Below the pieces are notes generated by a model that saw only the letters and a program-made list of their open reading frames with translations, was not told the origin of the DNA and searched no databases. Below are positions 1-8,807 of a stretch of 64,000 nucleotides of DNA, in pieces. This DNA is from Pannonibacter carbonis. GTDB lineage: Bacteria; Pseudomonadota; Alphaproteobacteria; Rhizobiales; Stappiaceae. The stretch's first letter is position 1, and every line of letters begins with the position of its first letter. The position numbers and the translations under genes were made by a program. Location of the stretch: the NCBI RefSeq assembly GCF_003012935.1, contig NZ_PUDR01000007.1, forward strand, positions 1 through 64,000, in the 5' to 3' direction.

Positions 1-47
1 CCCCCCCCCCACGAGGGGGAGGGGAACGCCCCCCTACCGCATCGCCC

Positions 48-1730
48 CTAGGCCCGCGCGTCTTCCAGGATCATGTCCGCGCCCTTCTCGGCCATCATCA
101 TCACGGGGGCGTTGATGTTGCCGGAGGTGATGTTGGGAAACACCGACGCATCGACCACCCGCAGGCCCGGCACGCCATGTACCCGCAGCCGGTGATCGAC
201 AACCGAGCTGGACGGGTCCGGCCCCATCGCCGCCGTGCCGCAGGGGTGGTAGATCGAGCCGCAATTGGCGCGGAAATGCTCCAGCAGCTCCTGGTCGCTC
301 CGCGCCTCGACCGAAGGGCTCATCTCCGCCTCGGTGATGGCGGCAAGCGAGGGGGCCTGCATCAGCCGGCGCACGAACTGGCTTCCCTCCACCGCCTCGC
401 GGCAGTCTTCCTCAGTTGAGAGGTAATTGCCGTGGATCACCGGCGACAGGTCGTCGAGCCCGCCATTGACGCGAAGATCCACCCGCCCCCGGCTGGTCGG
501 CCGGCAGGAGTTGAAGGCGACGAGAAAGCCCGGATAGGGTTCCGGCGCCAGCCCCTTCTTCGGGTCCTCAGGGATGCGATAGGACAGCGGATTGAAGTAG
601 AGCTGCAGGTTCGGCCGCGGTGCGTCGGGCCGCGAGCGGAAGAACCCGCCGGCCTGGTTGACGCTGCCGGCAAACGGCCCCTTGCGCGTCAGCGCCCAGC
701 GCAGGGCCAGCGCCGCCTGCCCGAAGATCGACCCGAACGGCCCGTTCAGCGTCGGCACGCGGGAGCGGAAATAGAAGCTGGCGCAAAGATGATCCTGCAG
801 ATTGGCGCCAACGCCCGGCAGATCGCGCCGCACGGGCACGCCCAGCGCCTGAAGCCGGGCAGCAGCGCCAAGCCCGGAGCGCTGCAGCAGCACCGGTGTG
901 GCAATGGCTCCAGTTGCCAGGATCACGTCGCGCCGCGCCAGGAGCAGCCGCTGTCCCGTCTCGTCATGTCCTGCCCCCTCCGCGCGCACCACCAGTCCCC
1001 GCGCGCGGCCCCCGGCGTCGAGCACGACTTCCAGCGCGCGCGTCCTCGTAAACACAGTGAGGTTCTTCCGCCGCCGCGCCGGCTTCAGATATTCCACGCC
1101 GGACGAAGACCGCATCCCCGCCCGGGTGTTCACGTCATAGATCCCCGCCCCTTCCAGGCTTGCGCCGTTGAAGTCGGGCGTCGCCGGCAGCTGCAACTCG
1201 GCGCAGGCAGAGAGGAAGCGATCCGCGGTCGGATGCGTCTCCCCCCGCATCGGCGTCACATGGATCGGGCCGTCGCCGCCATGGAAGGGGCTTTCGCCCA
1301 GCGCGTGGGTTTCCAGCTTGCGGAAATAGGGCAACACATCCTCATGACCCCAGCCGGGGTTGCCGGCCGCGCGCCAGTCGTCGAAATCCTCCCGCGCGCC
1401 CCGCACGAAGATCATCGCGTTGATCGCCCCGGAGCCGCCCAGCACCTTGCCGCGCGGCACATAGACCTGCCGGTTGCCCAGCGCCGCTTCCGGCTCGCTG
1501 CGATACATCCAGTTGACCGCCGGATTGTAGTAGCTCTTGGCATAGCCGACCGGGATCTTCAGCCAGAACGAGCGGTCCTCGCCGCCCGCCTCCACCAGCG
1601 CCACCGTGTAGCGCCCGCATTCGCTCAGCCGCGCCGCCAGGATAGCCCCGGCAGAACCTGCCCCTGCGATGACAAAGTCGAACTCCTCCCGGCCGGCAGC
1701 GGCCAGGTCAGCGCGGGATGTCTCGGTCAT
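48..1730 (-). CDS. GMC-family FAD oxidoreductase (choline dehydrogenase-like)
   Basis: A 560-aa flavoprotein of the glucose-methanol-choline family, which oxidises an alcohol group to an aldehyde or ketone using FAD. The dinucleotide-binding motif GAGSAG lies at residues 23-28. The family His is in YHPCGTAAMG (His495), and the partner Asn is in GNINAP near 538-540. The reading frame stays open far upstream, but the ATG at 1730 places the FAD motif at the usual distance from the N terminus; upstream residues are low-complexity shadow of the preceding gene. It is the last gene of a minus-strand set with an enolase-superfamily dehydratase and an aldehyde dehydrogenase. Family members resembling choline dehydrogenase act on many alcohols, so the substrate is unknown; context suggests a polyol or sugar derivative. 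Confidence 0.85.
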   Translation of the reverse strand: MTETSRADLAAAGREEFDFVIAGAGSAGAILAARLSECGRYTVALVEAGGEDRSFWLKIPVGYAKSYYNPAVNWMYRSEPEAALGNRQVYVPRGKVLGGSGAINAMIFVRGAREDFDDWRAAGNPGWGHEDVLPYFRKLETHALGESPFHGGDGPIHVTPMRGETHPTADRFLSACAELQLPATPDFNGASLEGAGIYDVNTRAGMRSSSGVEYLKPARRRKNLTVFTRTRALEVVLDAGGRARGLVVRAEGAGHDETGQRLLLARRDVILATGAIATPVLLQRSGLGAAARLQALGVPVRRDLPGVGANLQDHLCASFYFRSRVPTLNGPFGSIFGQAALALRWALTRKGPFAGSVNQAGGFFRSRPDAPRPNLQLYFNPLSYRIPEDPKKGLAPEPYPGFLVAFNSCRPTSRGRVDLRVNGGLDDLSPVIHGNYLSTEEDCREAVEGSQFVRRLMQAPSLAAITEAEMSPSVEARSDQELLEHFRANCGSIYHPCGTAAMGPDPSSSVVDHRLRVHGVPGLRVVDASVFPNITSGNINAPVMMMAEKGADMILEDARA

Positions 1731-1738
1731 GGTCGGTC

Positions 1739-2956
1739 TCAGCCCTTGGCGGGAGCGAACTGTTTCACGTCCGCCGGTGTGTCGCCCATCTGAAGGTGCA
1801 GCCGCTTGCCCGTGTAGGGCGAGTGGCGTGCAATCACCTCCCGGTTCAGCTCGATGCCGAGCCCCGGCTCGCGGCTGGGGATGAGGTAGCCATCCTCCAG
1901 CGTGAGCCTGGTCTTCAGCACCTCGGCATGGAACCCGGAGAAATCGAGGATCGCCTCGTGGATCAAGAAGTTCGGCAGGGTCGCAGCCAGCTGGATCGAG
2001 GCTGCTGCTCCGACGGGACCGTTGTAGAGATGCGGCGCGACCTCGGCATACTGCGCCTCGGCCATGCCGGCGATCTTCTTGGCCTCCAGCAGGCCGCCCA
2101 CCCGGGCAACGTTCATCTGCAGGATCGAGGCCGCCTTCAGCTCCAGCACCCGCTGGAACTCGTATTTGGTGGTCAGCCGCTCGCCCGTCGCAACCGGAAT
2201 GGAGGTCGCCCGCGCCACCTCGGCCATGGCCGCTTCCTGTCCCGGCGGCACCGGTTCCTCGAACCACAGCGGATCAAAGCGCTCCAGCCGCTTGGCGAGC
2301 CGGATCGCCGAGGACGGCACCATCTGGCCATGGGTGCCGAACAACAAATCAGCCGAGGCACCGACCGCCTCGCGCACCTTGGCGCAGAAGGTCTCGCAGC
2401 GCTCCATCACCCCCAGCGACAGATGGTGACCGGAATAGGCGGTATAGGGCCCGGCCGGATCGAACTTCACGCCCGTGAAGCCCTGCCGCACCATCTCGGC
2501 CGCGCAGTCCGCCGCCAGATCCGGGTCGTTGTAGTCGTACTCGCCGGCCGCGTTCTTCGGATAGAGATAGGTATAGGCGCGCAGCCGCTCATGCACCTGC
2601 CCACCCAGGAGATCCATCACCGGCCGGCCGGCGGCCTTGCCGATGATGTCCCAGCAGGCCATCTCCAGGCCCGAGACGATGCCCATCATTGTCGGGTCGG
2701 GGCGCTGGGTGAATCCGCTGGAATAGGCCGAGCGCCAGAAACGCTCGATCCGGTGCGGATCATGCCCTTCCAGATGCCGCACAAACACGTCCTCGATCAC
2801 CGGCACCAGGGCACTGGGATGGAAGGCCGTGGCATAGATCTCGCCCACGCCCTCGATCCCGCAGGCAGTCTTCAGCGTGACGAAGATCCAGTACATCCCG
2901 CCCAGATGCGGCGGAGGCACGGCGACGACATCGGTGGTGAGCGAAACGAGCTTCAT
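1739..2956 (-). CDS. Mandelate racemase/muconate lactonizing enzyme family (acid-sugar dehydratase-like)
   Basis: A 405-aa enolase-superfamily protein with the usual N-terminal capping domain and C-terminal barrel. Visible metal-ligand candidates are Asp203 (in ADLLFGTHG), Glu233 or Glu234 (in WFEEPVPP) and Glu259 (in ATGERL). Possible acid/base residues are His209 (in FGTHG) and His309 (in APHLYNGP). This pattern resembles sugar-acid dehydratases such as galactonate or gluconate dehydratases rather than muconate cycloisomerase, but the substrate cannot be read from sequence. The ATG at 2956 was chosen because the protein then begins directly with the MKLVSLTTD strand; 11 further codons upstream are open but not family-like. 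It lies 8 bases from the GMC oxidoreductase gene, so the two are surely co-transcribed. Confidence 0.8.
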   Translation of the reverse strand: MKLVSLTTDVVAVPPPHLGGMYWIFVTLKTACGIEGVGEIYATAFHPSALVPVIEDVFVRHLEGHDPHRIERFWRSAYSSGFTQRPDPTMMGIVSGLEMACWDIIGKAAGRPVMDLLGGQVHERLRAYTYLYPKNAAGEYDYNDPDLAADCAAEMVRQGFTGVKFDPAGPYTAYSGHHLSLGVMERCETFCAKVREAVGASADLLFGTHGQMVPSSAIRLAKRLERFDPLWFEEPVPPGQEAAMAEVARATSIPVATGERLTTKYEFQRVLELKAASILQMNVARVGGLLEAKKIAGMAEAQYAEVAPHLYNGPVGAAASIQLAATLPNFLIHEAILDFSGFHAEVLKTRLTLEDGYLIPSREPGLGIELNREVIARHSPYTGKRLHLQMGDTPADVKQFAPAKG

Positions 2957-3001
2957 GAGCGCACCTGGCTTGAGGGAGCATGAGAACAAATTGAGAACAT
3001 T

Positions 3002-4426
3002 TCAGGGTGCCAGCACCACGAGCCGGGTCTGCGTGAACTCCAGCAGCCCGTGCTTGCCGTCGTCGCCGCCCAGACCCGAGCGTTTCCAGCCGGCGTGGTA
3101 GCCCTGGTAGGGATCGGCCGGGAAGCGGTTCACGTAGAGCTCACCCGCCTCCATGCTGTTGGCGATCTGCATCACCTTGCGGTGGTCATTGCTGAAGAGC
3201 ACCGAGCTCAGGCCGAACTGGTGATCGTTCGCCAGCCGCAGGGCCTCGTCGAGGTCCCTCACCCGCACCACCGCCAGCACCGGACCGAACACCTCTTCCC
3301 GGATGATCTCCATCTCCTGCCGGCAGCCGGTCAAAAGCGTTGGCGGATAGAACCAGCCCTGCCCTTCCGGCAACACACCACCGGCCGCAAGGCTCGCCCC
3401 TTCGGCCACCGCCCGCTCGACCATGGCATGGATCTCGGCCCGGGCCTTTTCGCTCGCCACCGGCCCCATCGCGTCGGGCTCTTGCGCCCGGTCGGCGAAG
3501 CGCCGCGCGCGGAAGGCCTCCGTCAGCGCAGCGACCAGCGCGTCATGCAGGGCCTCGACCACATAAACACGGGCCGCCGCCGTGCAGACCTGACCGCAAT
3601 GGTTGGTCTTGTTGGCCACCAGCCGGCGGGCGACATCGGCCACATCCGCATCCGGCCCCACCAGCACCGGCGTTTTGCCGCCCAGCTCCAGCGAGGTCTT
3701 GGCGATGTTGGCCTTGGCATAGTCCATCACCGCCCGCCCGGCCGAGACGCTGCCCGTCAGCGTGATCATGCCGACCGCCTCGGCCTGCGACAGCCGCCCG
3801 GCCCCGGCATGGTCCATGGTCAGGATGTTGATCACCCCGTCCGGCAGTCCGGCCGCCTGAATGGCCTCGCTCAGCGCCAGTGCCGACAGCGGCGTCGTGT
3901 TCGACGGGCGCACAACCACGCTGTTGCCGGCCATCAGCGCCGGCGCCACCTTGCGCAGCAGCGTGTAGATCGGAAAATTGAACGGGATCAGGCAGACTAC
4001 GACGCCGATGGGGGCGCGCATCAACAGGAGCGTCTCGCCGGGCGTGTCTGAGGGGATGATCTCGCCCTCGATGCGCCGCGCCCATTCGCTGTGATAGCGG
4101 GTGATCTCGGCGCCATAGACGGCCTCGCCCGTGGCATCGCCGAGGCTCTTGCCGGTCTCGGCCGCCAGCACCGCCCCGATCGCATCGGCCCGAGCCTCGA
4201 TCTCGGCTGCCAGACGGCGCAGCGCCGCGCCCCGGTCACAGGCCGCAAGTCCCGCCCAGCCCGGCTGCGCGGCCTTTGCCGCCGCGACCGCCGTGTCGAT
4301 CTCGTCCGCCTCGGCCAGCGCCACCTTACCGATGACCGCGCCGGTGGCCGGCGACAGCACGGGCTGGCTGCGTCGGCCTGCCGGCTTCACATTTCTGCCG
4401 CCGATGAAGAACGCGCCAACCGTCAT
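3002..4426 (-). CDS. NAD(P)-dependent aldehyde dehydrogenase, AldA-like
   Basis: A 474-aa aldehyde dehydrogenase that oxidises an aldehyde to an acid. The oxyanion Asn is at 150 (PFNFP), the general-base Glu at 247 (SLELGG) and the nucleophile Cys at 281 (CGQVC). The stretches GEIIPSDTPGE and GSVSAG are typical of the lactaldehyde/glycolaldehyde dehydrogenase (AldA) branch, so a small hydroxy-aldehyde is a reasonable guess. It is the first gene of the minus-strand set, 45 bases before the dehydratase-like gene. A LysR box lies about 130 bases upstream of its start, between this gene and lysR, and probably controls it. Confidence 0.85.
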   Translation of the reverse strand: MTVGAFFIGGRNVKPAGRRSQPVLSPATGAVIGKVALAEADEIDTAVAAAKAAQPGWAGLAACDRGAALRRLAAEIEARADAIGAVLAAETGKSLGDATGEAVYGAEITRYHSEWARRIEGEIIPSDTPGETLLLMRAPIGVVVCLIPFNFPIYTLLRKVAPALMAGNSVVVRPSNTTPLSALALSEAIQAAGLPDGVINILTMDHAGAGRLSQAEAVGMITLTGSVSAGRAVMDYAKANIAKTSLELGGKTPVLVGPDADVADVARRLVANKTNHCGQVCTAAARVYVVEALHDALVAALTEAFRARRFADRAQEPDAMGPVASEKARAEIHAMVERAVAEGASLAAGGVLPEGQGWFYPPTLLTGCRQEMEIIREEVFGPVLAVVRVRDLDEALRLANDHQFGLSSVLFSNDHRKVMQIANSMEAGELYVNRFPADPYQGYHAGWKRSGLGGDDGKHGLLEFTQTRLVVLAP

Positions 4427-4555
4427 CTGCCTCGCCTCATGCCTTTGGGGTCCGGATCTTCAGATCCCTTGCCGGAAGCGCTGGCACTGCACCACTCCCG
4501 CCCTGCTAGCTAGAAGCCGCCGCCGCGGAACTGCAAATGCCGGTTGGTCATGGAC

Positions 4556-4576
4556 GCATGCGGAAAACTGATGCTT
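4556..4576 (-). promoter_or_regulatory. LysR-type box upstream of the minus-strand arm
   Basis: The sequence GCATGCG-N5-CTGATGCTT matches, with identical spacing, a second copy at 5569-5589 in the lysR/reductase divergent region. The inner dyad GCAT-N11-ATGC satisfies the T-N11-A rule of LysR-type operators. It sits just downstream of lysR and upstream of the aldehyde dehydrogenase, so it is well placed to control the minus-strand arm. A CAAATGC element occurs 5' of both copies, with start-to-start distances of 22 and 13 bases. Confidence 0.6.
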
Positions 4577-4587
4577 CGGTTGTGGCC

Positions 4588-5496
4588 TCAGGCGGGCGGC
4601 GTTTCGCCGGCGCTTTGCCCTGTCAGCCAGTCGCAGAAGGCGAGCAGCATCTTCGCCGGCTTCTTTTCCTGCCGCGTGACCAGCCAGTAGGATTCGTGCC
4701 CGTCGACCTCGACATCGAGCAATTGCACAAGCCGCCCGTCCGCAAGTTCCCGGCCCACCATATGCCGGTCAGCCACCGTAATGCCGAGGCCGCAGACCGC
4801 CGCCTCGATGGCCGTATCAAGCAGGTCAAACTCCAGCCCGCCGCTGATGTCCATCTCCTCAAGCCCGGCAGCGCTCAGCCAGTGGCGCCAGGTCAGATAG
4901 CGCTGATCGGAACTGGCCAGCACATGCAGGAACGTGAAACGTGTCAGGTCCATCGTTTCGTCCTTGCTGAGGCCGGCAATCAGCGACGGTGCGCAGACCG
5001 CGATGTGGCGTTCGGTCATCAGATGCACCGAATTGAAGGCCGGCCACTCGCCATCGCCAAAGCGGATGGCACAGTCCAGCAGGCTGCTCTCCGCCAGCGA
5101 ATCGGACAGGTCCGTCGTCAGGCTGATGTCGATGTCCGGACAGGCGCGGCGCAGGTCCTTGAGCCTTGGCACCAGCCAGCGCTTGGAGAGGGTTGGCGGG
5201 GCGTTGACCCTGAGACGATGGGCATTGCTCTCCTCCTCGATGCCGCGCAGCGCCAGTTCCACTTCGTGAAACGCCCGGCCCAGCGCATTGAGCAGCATGT
5301 GGCCGGCCGGAGTGAGATCAAGCCGGTGATGATGGCGGATCAGCAACGGCTCGCCGAGCTGGTCTTCGAGGATCTTCACCTGCCGGCTGACGGCGCTCTG
5401 CGTCAGGTTGAGCCGCTCGGCCGCGCGGGTGAAGCTGCCTGTCAGGCCCACAGTCTCGAACACACGCATGGCGGCCAGGCTTGGCATTCGGCGCAT
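4588..5496 (-). CDS. LysR-family transcriptional regulator (GcvA-like)
   Basis: A 302-aa LysR regulator with an N-terminal winged helix-turn-helix (about residues 1-65, including TRAAERLNLTQSAVSRQV) and a C-terminal substrate-binding domain that senses an unknown effector. The start MRRMPSLAAMRVFE at 5496 matches the usual N terminus of GcvA-type members and has a GGGGG stretch a few bases upstream; a GTG at 5514 and an ATG at 5499 are in frame as well. It is divergent from the aldo/keto reductase gene and is followed by the aldehyde dehydrogenase operon. Identical T-N11-A boxes precede both arms, so it probably controls both and, as is usual in the family, also itself. Confidence 0.88.
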   Translation of the reverse strand: MRRMPSLAAMRVFETVGLTGSFTRAAERLNLTQSAVSRQVKILEDQLGEPLLIRHHHRLDLTPAGHMLLNALGRAFHEVELALRGIEEESNAHRLRVNAPPTLSKRWLVPRLKDLRRACPDIDISLTTDLSDSLAESSLLDCAIRFGDGEWPAFNSVHLMTERHIAVCAPSLIAGLSKDETMDLTRFTFLHVLASSDQRYLTWRHWLSAAGLEEMDISGGLEFDLLDTAIEAAVCGLGITVADRHMVGRELADGRLVQLLDVEVDGHESYWLVTRQEKKPAKMLLAFCDWLTGQSAGETPPA

Positions 5497-5568
5497 CATA
5501 TCCCCCAGAAGCACAGGTTTCCGGCCCTTGGGGCCGGGCGCATCATGCCAGCAGTCAAATGCGTTGCA

Positions 5569-5589
5569 GCATGCGTTTTCCTGATGCTT
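5569..5589 (+). promoter_or_regulatory. LysR-type box in the lysR/aldo-keto reductase divergent region
   Basis: The core AGCAT-N11-ATGCT is a perfect 5+5 dyad with the T-N11-A spacing typical of LysR operators. The flanks also carry a direct repeat ATGCGTT (5559-5565 and 5571-5577) and a dyad GATGC-TT-GCATC (5583-5594). It lies about 70 bases upstream of the lysR start and 94 bases upstream of the reductase start. The rest of the 5497-5682 intergenic stretch shows no convincing -35/-10 pair to me. Confidence 0.65.
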
Positions 5590-5682
5590 GCATCTAAAAT
5601 CACCATTTGTCAGTGCGCCTCCCGTTTTTCCATGATGCCATCAACAGCCCGGCAGAGCTGGCGCCGGGGCGGGAGGAACGAC

Positions 5683-6711
5683 GTGGATTACATCAGGTTT
5701 GGCGCCACGGGGCTGAAGACCTCGCGGCTGTGCATGGGCACCATGGGTATCGGTTCTTCGGCCTGGAAGGGCTGGGTTCTGGACGCGGACAAGTCGGTGC
5801 CGATCCTGAAGGCAGCCCTTGATGCCGGTATCACCTTCTATGACATGGCCGACTGGTACTCGACTGGCGTCAACGAGGAAGTCGTCGCCGGCACGCTGAC
5901 CAAACTCACCCATCGCGACAACCTGGTGCTGGCCACCAAGGCCTTCTATCCGATGAGCGCGGATGCCAACGACCAGGGCCTGTCGCGCAAGCACCTGTTC
6001 CGCTCCATCGACCGCTCGCTCCAGCGCATGGGCACCGACTACGTCGACCTCTACATCGTCCATGCCTTCGATCCGGACACGCCGATCGAGGAGACCATGT
6101 GCGCGCTGAACGACATCGTGCGCTCCGGCAAGTCCCGCTACATCGGCGCCTCGACCATGTACGCCTGGCAGTTTGCCAAGATGAACGCGGTCGCCGAGAA
6201 GAACGGCTGGGCGCGCTTCGTCAACATGCAGTGCCAGTATTCCCTGCTCTACCGCGAGGAAGAGCGCGAAATGATGCCCTACTGCCAGTCCGAGGGCATC
6301 GCGGTCACCACCTTCTCGCCGCTGGCCCGCGGCTATCTTGTCGGCGGCGGCTCGGCGGCCCGCAAGGAATTCGATCCGTTCCTTGATTTCTTTGGAGATG
6401 AAATCGACCGGGAGATCGCCGCACGCGTGGTCAATCTGGCGAAGCAGCGCGGCCTGTCGCCGTCGCAGGTCGCGCAGGCCTGGGTGCTGTCGACCGGCAA
6501 CTCCACTGTGCCGATCTTCGGCGCCGATCATCCCGACCAGGTACGCGACGCCATCGCAGCGCTGTCGATCAGCTTCTCGGCAGAGGAGCGCGCCTACCTG
6601 GAAGAGCCCTACCGGCCGCGTGACATGATCAACGACTACAATCCGGTCCGCCGCCCCCGCGCCTTGAGCGTGGCGAGCGCAGCTGCCGCCCCCGCCGCGC
6701 CGAAGGCGTGA
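5683..6711 (+). CDS. Aldo/keto reductase
   Basis: A 342-aa NAD(P)H-dependent aldo/keto reductase of the barrel superfamily, interconverting a carbonyl and an alcohol. The catalytic tetrad is visible: Asp and Tyr in FYDMADWYSTG, Lys in VLATKAF and His in YIVHAFD. The frame is open for more than 1 kb upstream only as antisense of lysR. The chosen start is GTG at 5683, preceded by a clear GGGAGG ribosome site at 5671-5676. It is the first gene of the plus-strand arm, divergent from lysR, and is followed 29 bases later by the Fae homologue. The Ala/Pro-rich C-terminal tail is probably disordered. The substrate is unknown. Confidence 0.87.
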   Translation: MDYIRFGATGLKTSRLCMGTMGIGSSAWKGWVLDADKSVPILKAALDAGITFYDMADWYSTGVNEEVVAGTLTKLTHRDNLVLATKAFYPMSADANDQGLSRKHLFRSIDRSLQRMGTDYVDLYIVHAFDPDTPIEETMCALNDIVRSGKSRYIGASTMYAWQFAKMNAVAEKNGWARFVNMQCQYSLLYREEEREMMPYCQSEGIAVTTFSPLARGYLVGGGSAARKEFDPFLDFFGDEIDREIAARVVNLAKQRGLSPSQVAQAWVLSTGNSTVPIFGADHPDQVRDAIAALSISFSAEERAYLEEPYRPRDMINDYNPVRRPRALSVASAAAAPAAPKA

Positions 6712-6740
6712 TCCGCATACTCTCAGGACAGGTTCAGACC

Positions 6741-7247
6741 ATGCTCTACATCGGTGAAGGCTTCGAGGGCGCCGGCCCCAACGCCGCCCATATCAACCTC
6801 TACATCGGGCCGAAGGCAGGTCCCATCGCCGGTGCGCTGGCAACCGCCGCCGCCAGCCCCGGTCCCGGCCACCTGCCGTTCCAGACCATCCTCAAGCCGA
6901 ACCTGCCGGTGAAGCCGGTGACCCTGTTCATCGCCAAGGCCGTGCTGGTGCCCGGCACCCATGAGACCATGACCTGGGGCCCGGCCCAGGCCGGCGTTGC
7001 CGCCGGCATGACGCGGGCGCTTCTCGACGGCGTTCTGCCGGCGGAAGCGGAGGACGACTGGCTGGCGATCGCGGCCGTGTGGGTCAATCCCTCGGCCGAT
7101 GATGCAGACGCTGTCTTTGCCAACAACAATGAGGCACTGTACATGGCCGCGAAACGGGCGCTCACGCCTGGCTGGCCGAGCCGCGAGGCTCTGGCCGAGG
7201 GTCTGAGAACCGTTTCCAATCCGTTCTACACGCCTGGAGCCCGTTGA
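6741..7247 (+). CDS. Formaldehyde-activating enzyme (Fae) family protein
   Basis: A 168-aa protein of the Fae family. Known Fae condenses formaldehyde with tetrahydromethanopterin in methylotrophs and archaea. Family features are seen in order: IGEGFEG, then AHINLYIG with the conserved His at residue 17, LKPNLPVKP, and GPAQAGVAAG. The ATG at 6741 has an AGGACAGG ribosome site and gives a normal Fae length. The gene sits between an aldo/keto reductase and an aldehyde dehydrogenase, and no tetrahydromethanopterin gene is visible in the window. It may be a divergent paralogue acting on another aldehyde or cofactor, or a formaldehyde-handling partner of the pathway. The family call is firm; the reaction is open. 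Confidence 0.78.
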   Translation: MLYIGEGFEGAGPNAAHINLYIGPKAGPIAGALATAAASPGPGHLPFQTILKPNLPVKPVTLFIAKAVLVPGTHETMTWGPAQAGVAAGMTRALLDGVLPAEAEDDWLAIAAVWVNPSADDADAVFANNNEALYMAAKRALTPGWPSREALAEGLRTVSNPFYTPGAR

Positions 7248-8713
7248 TGGACAGCCTCGCCCGCGATCTTCCCCTTCTCACCGACCTCGCCTTCATCGGC
7301 GGCCAGTTCCGCCCGGCGGCGGATGGGGCCCGCTTCGACGTGCGCAATCCCGCCACGGGCGCCGTGGTTGCGCAAGTGGCCGACTGCGGGGCGAGCGATG
7401 CAGAAGCGGCCATCGTCGCGGCCGAGGCAGCGTTCCAGTCCTGGCGCAAGGTGACGGCGGCAGAGCGTGGCAAGGTGCTGCGCCGCTGGGGCGATCTGAT
7501 GCTCGCGCATCAGGACGACCTTGCCCTGCTGCTCACCCGCGAACAGGGCAAGCCGCTCAGCGAGGCCCGCGGCGAGGTCGCTTACGCGGCCAGCTTCCTC
7601 ACCTGGTTTGCCGAGGAGGCCCGCCGCGCCTATGGCGAGGTGGTGCCCTCGCACCGGGCGGACGCGGAGATCGTCGTGCTGAAGGAGCCGGTCGGCGTGG
7701 TGGCAGCCATCACGCCCTGGAACTTCCCCTATGCCATGATCACCCGCAAGGTCGGACCGGCGCTCGCCGCCGGCTGCTCGATCATCATCAAGCCGGCCGA
7801 GGACACGCCGCTCAGCGCCCTCGCGCTGGCCAAGCTCGGCGTCGAGGCGGGCGTGCCGGCCGGTGTCGTCAACGTCTTGCCGACGCTGAAGGCGCCGCAG
7901 GCCGTCGGCCCGCTGATGGCGAGCCCCGTGGTGCGCAAGCTCTCCTTCACCGGCTCCACCGCCACCGGCAAGCTGCTGATGCGCCAGAGCGCCGACACCG
8001 TGAAGCGCATCAGCCTGGAACTCGGCGGCAATGCCCCGCTGATCGTCTTTGCCGATGCCGACATCGACGTGGCCGTACGCGGAACCATCGCCTCGAAATT
8101 CCGCAACACCGGCCAGACCTGCGTCTGCGCCAACCGCATCCTGGTCGAGGATGCCATCTACGACCGCTACGCCGAGGCGCTGGCCAAGGCGGTTGCCGCG
8201 ATGAAGGTCGGCAACGGCGAGGAAGACGGCGTCGCCCAGGGTCCGCTCATCAACGCCGGCGGCTATGCCAAGGTGGCCCGCCATGTGGAAGACGCTCTCG
8301 CCAAGGGCGGCACGGCGATCACCGGCGGCAAGCCGCATGGCAAGGGCGGCCTGTTCTTCGAGCCGACCGTGCTGACTGGGGCGACGACAGATTGGGCACT
8401 GGCCAGCGAGGAGACCTTCGGCCCAGTCGCCGGGCTTTTCCGCTTCCACAGCGAGGACGAAGCCATCAAACTGGCAAACGCCAGTGAAACAGGCCTTTCC
8501 GCCTATTTCTTTACAAATGATCTGAAGCGCGCCTGGCGCGTGGCGCGGGCACTTGAGGCCGGCATGGTCGGCATCAACGAAGGCGTGATCTCGACCGAGG
8601 TCGCCCCCTTCGGTGGCGTCAAGCAGTCGGGCCTCGGCCGCGAGGGCTCGCGCCATGGCCTCGAGGAATATCTGGAAACGAAATACGTGCTCTTTGGCGG
8701 ACTGACCGGCTGA
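7247..8713 (+). CDS. gabD: NAD(P)-dependent succinate-semialdehyde dehydrogenase-like aldehyde dehydrogenase
   Basis: A 488-aa aldehyde dehydrogenase of the GabD branch, oxidising a semialdehyde to an acid. The Asn is in TPWNFPYAM, the general-base Glu in SLELGGNAP and the nucleophile Cys in NTGQTCVCANR. The ATG at 7247 overlaps the stop of the Fae gene by one base (TGATG), showing tight translational coupling. It is the third gene of the plus-strand arm. GabD-like enzymes are often recruited for other semialdehydes, so a substrate from the surrounding sugar-acid pathway is as likely as succinate semialdehyde; the gene symbol indicates the subfamily only. Confidence 0.8.
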   Translation: MDSLARDLPLLTDLAFIGGQFRPAADGARFDVRNPATGAVVAQVADCGASDAEAAIVAAEAAFQSWRKVTAAERGKVLRRWGDLMLAHQDDLALLLTREQGKPLSEARGEVAYAASFLTWFAEEARRAYGEVVPSHRADAEIVVLKEPVGVVAAITPWNFPYAMITRKVGPALAAGCSIIIKPAEDTPLSALALAKLGVEAGVPAGVVNVLPTLKAPQAVGPLMASPVVRKLSFTGSTATGKLLMRQSADTVKRISLELGGNAPLIVFADADIDVAVRGTIASKFRNTGQTCVCANRILVEDAIYDRYAEALAKAVAAMKVGNGEEDGVAQGPLINAGGYAKVARHVEDALAKGGTAITGGKPHGKGGLFFEPTVLTGATTDWALASEETFGPVAGLFRFHSEDEAIKLANASETGLSAYFFTNDLKRAWRVARALEAGMVGINEGVISTEVAPFGGVKQSGLGREGSRHGLEEYLETKYVLFGGLTG

Positions 8714-8736
8714 GGGGCGAAAACGACAGGGATAAC

Positions 8737-8807
8737 GCAGTGTCTGTCGGGAAACGGGCACTGCGGTTCCGGCGAAAGACGCCGGGACAACCGGATGGAG
8801 GATCCGG
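8737..8807 (+). other. Three tandem hairpins before the ABC transporter operon
   Basis: The 215-base gap between the dehydrogenase and the binding-protein gene holds three consecutive perfect stems: GCAGTG/CACTGC (8737-8742 with 8759-8764), CCGGCG/CGCCGG (8769-8774 with 8780-8785) and CCGGAT/ATCCGG (8791-8796 with 8802-8807). There is no T-run, so this is not an intrinsic terminator. A TTGACA hexamer follows at 8830-8835 without an obvious -10 partner. It could be an mRNA-stabilising element, a repeat fragment or a structured leader. I could not match it to a known riboswitch class. Confidence 0.4.

Noticed and set aside
1731-2267. N-terminal extension of the GMC oxidoreductase frame
   Set aside because: The added residues are antisense-frame sequence of the adjacent dehydratase gene, and the FAD motif is at the normal distance from the ATG at 1730.
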